Below, piece after piece: positions 58,975 through 64,000 of a stretch of 64,000 nt of DNA. The position numbers and the translations under genes are program-made. The notes under the pieces are model-generated. The model had not been told where the DNA came from and searched no databases. It worked only from the letters and a program-made list of their open reading frames with translations. The stretch spans positions 620,001-684,000 of the forward strand of contig JAWKTK010000003.1 of the NCBI GenBank assembly GCA_041399205.1. Reading direction: 5' to 3'. Numbering within the stretch: position 1 is the first letter of the stretch; each line of letters starts with the position of its first letter. The DNA comes from JAGQOZ01 sp041399205 (GTDB taxonomy: Bacteria; Planctomycetota; Planctomycetia; Pirellulales; Pirellulaceae).

Positions 58975-59397
58975 TTATTCTTTCAACATAGTGGCTTCAA
59001 CTTCAATGGTCTTGCCTTGGAACGGTCCAAACGGAATGATGCTCTTGGCGTCACTGGGCGCAGCAACGGTAACCGTCACCGGAGTTCCTCGATCTAGCGA
59101 TTCCACATCGGATGGACTGATATCGATGTTGGTGCCGGCAATGTTTCGGAACGAGAGTACTTGGTTCCCTTTTTCGAGTGCCAAGGCCTTGTCACCGTCG
59201 GGTCGAACCGATTCTTTGACGACTTCGTATGCCGATTGAACGAGTGCCTGTCGCAGGAAGATCATGCTGGCACCTTCGATCGCACCGATGACTAATACCG
59301 CCAGTACGGGCAGCGTCAGTGCAAGTTCCACCGTGGCGGTGCCTTGTCGCTTGCGTCTAGAACGCACGTTGGTTCGAAACAGGTTTTGCTTCATCAC
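58975..59397 (-). CDS. TadE-like protein
   Basis: 140 residues. Basic start (RTNVRSRRKRQG), TadE helix TATVELALTLPVLAVLVIGAIEGASMIFLRQALVQSAYEV with the conserved Glu, beta-rich rest. Second TadE-type gene of the set, close to its neighbours (5 bp and 18 bp), so one operon. Confidence 0.87.
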   Translation of the reverse strand: MMKQNLFRTNVRSRRKRQGTATVELALTLPVLAVLVIGAIEGASMIFLRQALVQSAYEVVKESVRPDGDKALALEKGNQVLSFRNIAGTNIDISPSDVESLDRGTPVTVTVAAPSDAKSIIPFGPFQGKTIEVEATMLKE

Positions 59398-59415
59398 GTG
59401 ATTCGATCCTTTGTG

Positions 59416-59850
59416 CTAGGGCGTGGACGTGGTCTGATCGGATTGTGATTTCATCTTTTCGCTCAGGCGATTGAAATCGGCCGACAGTTCTTTCCAAAAG
59501 TCATTGTCTCGAAAGCTCAACGCCGGCACCTCTTGCCCGTCGGCCAATTTGCGAAGTTCCGTACGGAATCGCAGCATCGGCCCGCTGAACCGGTGACTTA
59601 CCTTGATGGTGTCGTACACGAACGACGGAACCAGTCCCACCATCAACAGGAAGAAAAACGCATGTTGCGAAACGGCCGCCGCCAAGTGCCCACCGATGCT
59701 TCGGTTTGGGTCACCCATAAAAAACTCCAACGCTACGATACTTACCGTAGACGCAAGGAAGAAAACAAACCAATGCGTGATGATGCGGCGTGCTAAGAAT
59801 CCCTGCACAGCCGAATCGACATATTTCTGAGACCGCTGTTTTCGAGCCAT
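59416..59850 (-). CDS. Membrane protein with two helices and HAMP-like C-terminus
   Basis: 144 residues. Helices ITHWFVFFLASTVSIVALEFF and AFFFLLMVGLVPSFVYDTI, then FSGPMLRFRTELRKLADGQEVPALSFRDNDFWKELSADFNRLSEKM, which has the Pro and the heptad pattern of a HAMP linker (signal-transducing coiled coil). No kinase or methyl-acceptor domain follows. First gene of the Tad-like set; may regulate or anchor it. Inference only. Confidence 0.65.
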   Translation of the reverse strand: MARKQRSQKYVDSAVQGFLARRIITHWFVFFLASTVSIVALEFFMGDPNRSIGGHLAAAVSQHAFFFLLMVGLVPSFVYDTIKVSHRFSGPMLRFRTELRKLADGQEVPALSFRDNDFWKELSADFNRLSEKMKSQSDQTTSTP

Positions 59851-60100
59851 CTATTCGTTTCTCCGTTCGACACGCGACACGTTGGATGTAAGGAAAAGGA
59901 CTACCCAAGGTTAGGTCAAAACTTACGGCATAGCCCAACCAGTGATGGACGCCATGCTCTTGCGCGATCTTTGACGCGTGACACACTGGGTGAAATAGGT
60001 CGAGTTTGCCCCTTGTGTCGCATTGTCTGGAATTCCGGATTCTATGCGTCGATCTGTATCTGCAGATAATCCACGTTGTATGGAATTAGCGAGTAACGAC
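59851..60100. other. Divergent intergenic region
   Basis: Separates the minus-strand Tad-like set from the BBP7 gene, so holds both promoters. No further feature seen. Confidence 0.35.
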
Positions 60101-61771
60101 ATGAAGTCAACCAAACTAAGCGTAACACTAGCCCTGCTGGGCCTAGTTGTATGCCAGCAACTAGCGAACGGACAAAACTACTATCCTGTAGGCAATCAGG
60201 GTAGCCTTCCCGCTCCGCCATTGCCGGCGTACCCGACGGTTCAAGCTCAGGCAGCGATGCCGATGCATGCAGACGCCATGCCGCCATCGGTCTTGCAAGC
60301 ATCTCCACAACCATCCATGGGTGTGGCTCAACCGGCTCCGTATGTTGGACCATCGATGCCGGTTCCCAGCGGACCACCCATTTCCATGCCGGCACCTAGC
60401 GGGCCACCGGTCACCATGTCAGCACCGGCCATGCCCGCGCCGACGATTGCTGCACCACAAGTTGTGCCTTACACCATGGACGGTGGCTGCAGTGATCCTG
60501 GTGGCTATATCATGGGCGGTGACTCTGGCGGCTACGCCATGGGTTGCGATGCCTGTGGCGATCAGTCTGGAGCCTGTGGCTGCGGTATCGGTGGCGGAAT
60601 CCTTGGCGGATCCGGCCTGTTCGGCGGATTAGGTACGGGCGGCGGATTAGGTGGAGGTCTTGGAATGGGCCTTTCCAACCTGTTCGGGAACGAAGGCTAT
60701 TGTCGACCGTCACGAATTTGGGCCAGCGGAGAATATTTGCTGTGGTGGAACAAAGGACGAGACCTCCCGGCATTGGTAACCACTTCGCCGAACGGTACGG
60801 CTCAAGCCGATGCCGGTGTGCTGGGCGTTCCCGGTACCAGCATCTTGTTTGGCAACGATCAATATGGTCGAGACGCCGAGTCGGGCCAGCGATACACCTT
60901 GGGTTTGTGGTTGAATAGCCTGCAAACGTTAGGTGTAGGAGGTCGGCTGTTCAGCCTAGGACCACAGGATGTCTCGTTTGCCAGGTCATCTACCGGTGAT
61001 CCTATCTTGGCACGACCTTTCTACAATGTAGATTTGGCTGCCCAAGATTCCTTGTTGATTGCCTATCCAGGAATCAACGAAGGTGGTGTCAATGTCAACT
61101 ATTCGACGGAGATTTCCGGTCAAGACGTCTATCTTCGCAAGCTCCTGTATTCAGGATACTGCAACCGAATTGACTTCATTGGCGGTTACCACCACACCAC
61201 GATCGACGATTCGCTACGAATCAACCATTCGTTTAACATCACAGATCCATCACACGTACCGCAAGGGACGACAATTGATTCTCGAGACGTTTTCCGAGCA
61301 GAAAACGAATTCAATGGTGGTGAAATCGGTTTGATTTCCGAATCAGAAGACGGAGCACTCAGCTGGAACATGCTGGCCAAGGTCTCGTTTGGCGAAATGG
61401 CTCAGCGCATGTCCATCAGCGGTGCCTCGACCACCACGGTGGCAGGGTTTGGTTCGGCTAGTAGCGATTGGGGTCACATGGCCTTGCCATCGAATATCGG
61501 TACTTACGAACGTAACGAATTTGCGTTTGTTCCCGAAGTGGCAATGAACGTACGCTATAATCTAACAAGCCAGCTCCAATTGTCGGTAGGCTATTCGATG
61601 ATCTACTGGTCGAACGTGCTGTTCGCGGCGGACGGCGTCGATACGTCGATCAACGCAACGCAAGTCACCGGCGGATTGGTGGGTGCAGAACGACCAGTGT
61701 TCCGCTTCCCCACTGAAGAAAAATCGTTCTGGACACAAGGCCTGAGCTTCGGCTTGCACGGTCGCTTCTAG
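60101..61771 (+). CDS. BBP7-family outer membrane beta-barrel protein
   Basis: 556 residues from ATG at 60101. Signal peptide MKSTKLSVTLALLGLVVCQQ and so on to NGQNYYPVG. A Pro/Met/Ala-rich linker and a Gly-rich segment (GLGTGGGLGGGLGMGLSN) follow. The C-terminal barrel begins with RIWASGEYLLWWNKGRDLPALVTTSPNG, the planctomycete BBP7 motif, and ends WTQGLSFGLHGRF with terminal Phe, typical of outer-membrane barrels. Porin or outer-membrane structural role is presumed. A strong terminator follows. Confidence 0.93.
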   Translation: MKSTKLSVTLALLGLVVCQQLANGQNYYPVGNQGSLPAPPLPAYPTVQAQAAMPMHADAMPPSVLQASPQPSMGVAQPAPYVGPSMPVPSGPPISMPAPSGPPVTMSAPAMPAPTIAAPQVVPYTMDGGCSDPGGYIMGGDSGGYAMGCDACGDQSGACGCGIGGGILGGSGLFGGLGTGGGLGGGLGMGLSNLFGNEGYCRPSRIWASGEYLLWWNKGRDLPALVTTSPNGTAQADAGVLGVPGTSILFGNDQYGRDAESGQRYTLGLWLNSLQTLGVGGRLFSLGPQDVSFARSSTGDPILARPFYNVDLAAQDSLLIAYPGINEGGVNVNYSTEISGQDVYLRKLLYSGYCNRIDFIGGYHHTTIDDSLRINHSFNITDPSHVPQGTTIDSRDVFRAENEFNGGEIGLISESEDGALSWNMLAKVSFGEMAQRMSISGASTTTVAGFGSASSDWGHMALPSNIGTYERNEFAFVPEVAMNVRYNLTSQLQLSVGYSMIYWSNVLFAADGVDTSINATQVTGGLVGAERPVFRFPTEEKSFWTQGLSFGLHGRF

Positions 61772-61817
61772 AACACTTCGCCTATTCGTCCGCACAACGT
61801 TGGACAAACTCGCGAAA

Positions 61818-61845
61818 GGAGCTGGAAACATCCGGCTCCTTTTTT
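61818..61845 (+). terminator. Rho-independent terminator after BBP7 gene
   Basis: GGAGCTGG (61818-61825), loop AAACAT, CCGGCTCC (61832-61839) and six Ts. Eight-base stem with one G-U, 47 bp after the stop. Confidence 0.9.
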
Positions 61846-61882
61846 CGTTTTATCGCCCCTGACATTGCACGAGTCTTTCTTC

Positions 61883-62554
61883 ATGAACCAAGACGTCTCA
61901 GCGGAACGAATCATTGCCATTGGAGACATTCACGGATGCAACACGGCTCTTCATGCCCTACTAGATGCCATCGGTTTAACAGATCGAGACATCTTGGTGC
62001 CGCTGGGTGATTATGTGGATCGAGGCCCCGACAGCAAAGGTGTGCTCGATACGCTGATTCGATTAAAAGCAGAATTTGATGTTCGGCCGATTTTTGGCAA
62101 CCACGAAGAGATGATGCTGACGGCGTTGGAAGGCAATCCGCCTCATGATTGGTTGCGTTACGGCGGCGTGGAAACATTGGATTCGTACGGCTTTTCCGGT
62201 GACTTGGGAATTGTCCCGGAACATCACGTCGAATTCCTTCGCAACTGTGTAGACTATGTGGAAACGGACAAACATATTTTCTTGCACGCGAATTACATCT
62301 ACGACGTACCGCTAGATCGACAAGACGAATTCCAGCTACGTTGGCGTTCGCTGATTGACGAAATGCCAGGTCCGCACATGAGTGGCAAGATTGCCGTCGT
62401 CGGTCACACTCCGGACAAGACCGGCGAAATCCTAGATGTGGGCTTTCTGAAATGCATTGACACGTTTTGTTACGGCGGACAATGGCTCACCGCCCTGGAC
62501 GTCCTGACAGGACAAGTCTGGCAAGCGAACGACCAAGGCGAATTGCGACCGTAA
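61883..62554 (+). CDS. Metallophosphoesterase (PrpE/bacteriophage lambda phosphatase-like)
   Basis: 223 residues from ATG at 61883. Motifs of calcineurin-like phosphoesterases: IIAIGDIHGCN (GDxHG), PLGDYVDRGPDS (GDxxDRG), PIFGNHEEMML (GNHE), and VVGHTPDKTG (GHT) for the last metal ligands. Two metal ions are expected. Substrate may be phosphoprotein or dinucleotide polyphosphate. Starts 38 bp after the terminator of the porin gene, so has its own promoter or read-through. Confidence 0.93.
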   Translation: MNQDVSAERIIAIGDIHGCNTALHALLDAIGLTDRDILVPLGDYVDRGPDSKGVLDTLIRLKAEFDVRPIFGNHEEMMLTALEGNPPHDWLRYGGVETLDSYGFSGDLGIVPEHHVEFLRNCVDYVETDKHIFLHANYIYDVPLDRQDEFQLRWRSLIDEMPGPHMSGKIAVVGHTPDKTGEILDVGFLKCIDTFCYGGQWLTALDVLTGQVWQANDQGELRP

Positions 62555-63193
62555 TCGGTAGTGCACCATGCCAACCAGGATAATTGTCGATGCTTCATCG
62601 CTTGCCACGAATAAAACAGACACCTGACGCAACAAACAGAAAACCAACCTGGCGTGGTCTGCTTTGACATACCTTGCTTGTCGCGGTGATTTCGGATTAG
62701 GCAGGCTCCTTTCCGTGCCGCGATAATGCCCCCAGTCGGCTTGCTGGGCGGGAGCATCCGTTTTTTCGTTAGCACAGTTGGCTGGCACGCGATGCCCCGG
62801 CTTGTCCGGCCAGAGCGAAAGTTTGTTGTCGCGAATTGACTGAGCTTTCTGCAGGACAGCGGTAGGGGAACCGTGGAGTCGACGCGTCGCCTTAACCACA
62901 AAGCTCGACGCAGTAGGACTTCCAAGTTCCATTTGTTTTTTCTTGGCATATTGCGCGTCTTACCGAATACTTGCAATTCTTTGTGGCGAGTCTAATTGTT
63001 AATCTTTCAGCCGATTGCGTCGCTTTGCCAGACCGCCTAGAATCACTGCGAAACGGGGAGGAGTCTTTGCCCTGTTTCGCGATTTCGTAGTTGGTCTTTG
63101 CACATCTCACATCTTGAATGGAATGAACGCAAGGAAGGCGGAATTGCGGCGTCGCTAAATGATTGGCCTGCTTTGATGAGTGCAAGATGCCCG
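62555..63193. other. Long region without a recognisable gene
   Basis: About 640 bp. Minus-strand open frames here show no family signature or ribosome site. A structured, terminator-like hairpin lies at 62726-62766. The region could encode an RNA or hold remnants; I cannot tell. Confidence 0.45.
62726..62766 (+). terminator. Terminator-like hairpin
   Basis: Nested stems ATGC...GCAT (62726-62729 with 62754-62757) and CCCAG...CTGGG (62731-62735 with 62744-62748), followed by TTTTTT at 62761-62766. It is about 170 bp after the phosphoesterase stop, so it could end that transcript or a small RNA. Confidence 0.5.
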
Positions 63194-64000
63194 ATGAGAA
63201 AATCACGAACGGCTCGGTTCGAGTTCCTGGAGTCTCGCAAGTTATTGACTGTCAACTATCTGGATGCGGGATCGGTTGCCGATTCTTCGACCGAATTAGT
63301 GGTCGCCGGTATTGATGTGAACGCCGATCGCCAAATCGATCTCGTTTCGTTTGGCGCGTCCAGCGTGGTGTGGCGAACAAATTCGTCAGGAGAATTTGGT
63401 TCGCCCATCACCATTGCCAATGTCAGCGCTGCCGATGTGGTAGCGGTGGACTTTGATGCGGATGGTGACACGGATCTGCTCACCAGTTCTGTGGTAACGA
63501 ACGGCTTGGGCGAAATCGCATGGTATTCCAACGGCGATGGTGCAGCTGGTTTTGGAGCAAAGACGTCACTGATTGCCAACGTCAATGTCAGTGATATCGA
63601 ATTAGCCGATTTGGATGGCGATGGTGACCGTGACTTGATTGGACTTCGATCAACCGATATGGGTGCCGAATTGTTCTGGGCCGCCAATCAAAACGGTTCG
63701 CTGCAACTGCCTACCGTCACCATTGACGTTTTTTCCAGTCAGCCTAGGAATCTCAAACTAGGCGACATCGATGGTGATGGCGATATCGACGTCCTGGGCT
63801 GGAACAACGATACGTTTCAATGGTGGGCCAACAACGGCAGCGGCATTTTTGGTGACAGTCAGTTGGCAGTCGACTTAGAAGGTGCTCAAGTCAGCGAACC
63901 TCGACTGGTGGACCTCAACAATGACGATGCCTTAGACCTGCTGTATTCGTCCATTGGCACGCTTTACTGGCATGCAAACAATCAATCGAATACTTCGCCT
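63194..64000 (+). CDS. Secreted FG-GAP/VCBS repeat protein (runs off the window)
   Basis: 269 codons open to the end of the window. The N-terminus has the planctomycete export motif (MRKSRTARFEFLESRKLLT). FG-GAP/VCBS-like calcium repeats follow: VDFDADGDTDLLTS, ADLDGDGDRDLIG, GDIDGDGDIDVLGW, VDLNNDDALDLLYS, spaced about 45-60 residues, as in a beta-propeller. Likely large and cell-surface; more domains are expected beyond the window edge. Partial at the 3' end. Confidence 0.85.
   Translation, partial: MRKSRTARFEFLESRKLLTVNYLDAGSVADSSTELVVAGIDVNADRQIDLVSFGASSVVWRTNSSGEFGSPITIANVSAADVVAVDFDADGDTDLLTSSVVTNGLGEIAWYSNGDGAAGFGAKTSLIANVNVSDIELADLDGDGDRDLIGLRSTDMGAELFWAANQNGSLQLPTVTIDVFSSQPRNLKLGDIDGDGDIDVLGWNNDTFQWWANNGSGIFGDSQLAVDLEGAQVSEPRLVDLNNDDALDLLYSSIGTLYWHANNQSNTSP

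Noticed and set aside
62432..62932. Minus-strand 166-residue frame opposite the phosphoesterase end
   Set aside because: Overlaps the well-supported plus-strand phosphoesterase and shows no convincing domain; the ADWGHYRGTERS stretch only faintly recalls a PQQ-type motif.
63256..63687. Antisense open frame opposite the terminal FG-GAP gene
   Set aside because: The plus strand has the LExRxLL motif and calcium repeats; the minus frame is a Ser/Pro-rich shadow.

Overview
The window looks like a chromosomal segment from a planctomycete, most likely of the order Pirellulales. Evidence read from the sequence: a BBP7-type porin, a PSD1-type cytochrome/DUF1549/DUF1553 protein, a Tat-exported Gfo/Idh/MocA oxidoreductase, a formylglycine sulfatase, an ECF sigma factor overlapping a WD40-bearing Ser/Thr kinase, secreted proteins carrying the planctomycete N-terminal 'LExRxLL' motif, and a dockerin/PEP-CTERM protein.

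Layout. 1-8.6 kb: secreted and catabolic genes (Ser/Asp-rich secreted protein, oxidoreductase, SGNH esterase with Calx-beta repeats, tyrS, sulfatase). 8.9-16.4 kb: sigma factor/kinase pair and a P-type cation ATPase behind an ArsR-family repressor with a palindromic operator. 16.7-28 kb: PSD1 protein, a LuxR-type two-component pair, a large ASPIC/UnbV-thioredoxin-TPR lipoprotein, and a FetA/FetB-type exporter. 28-34.5 kb: dockerin/PEP-CTERM protein, HPF ribosome hibernation factor, penicillin acylase, a 29-residue basic peptide and a response regulator. 34.6-39.9 kb: fatty-acid beta-oxidation pair (thiolase, FadJ-type), DUF4430 protein, cupin, tadA. 40.4-54.0 kb: mobile DNA. 54.5-64 kb: polysaccharide export protein, TPR-type protein, Tad-like membrane proteins, BBP7 porin, phosphoesterase and an FG-GAP protein running off the end.

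The mobile region is the most interesting part. A roughly 12 kb element (about 41,914-54,025) sits in tRNA-Arg(UCU). Its right end carries the complete tRNA and its left end only the tRNA 5' half up to the anticodon loop, so the element appears to have replaced the 5' half and promoter of the gene. It carries a tyrosine recombinase beside the tRNA, an excisionase-like gene, a compact family-A-polymerase-like replication protein, remnants of a phage tail tape-measure gene and a degenerate abortive-infection gene. A second related integrase with its own HTH gene lies directly to the left, suggesting repeated integration at one site. Paired 7-bp repeats between each integrase and its tRNA copy look like integrase arm sites.

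A caution for the whole window: many genes, including the presumably essential tyrS (three single-base losses in about 150 bp), are broken by single-base indels that preserve the protein in another frame. The simplest reading is uncorrected sequencing or assembly error, so frameshifts are reported here as probable errors unless stated.
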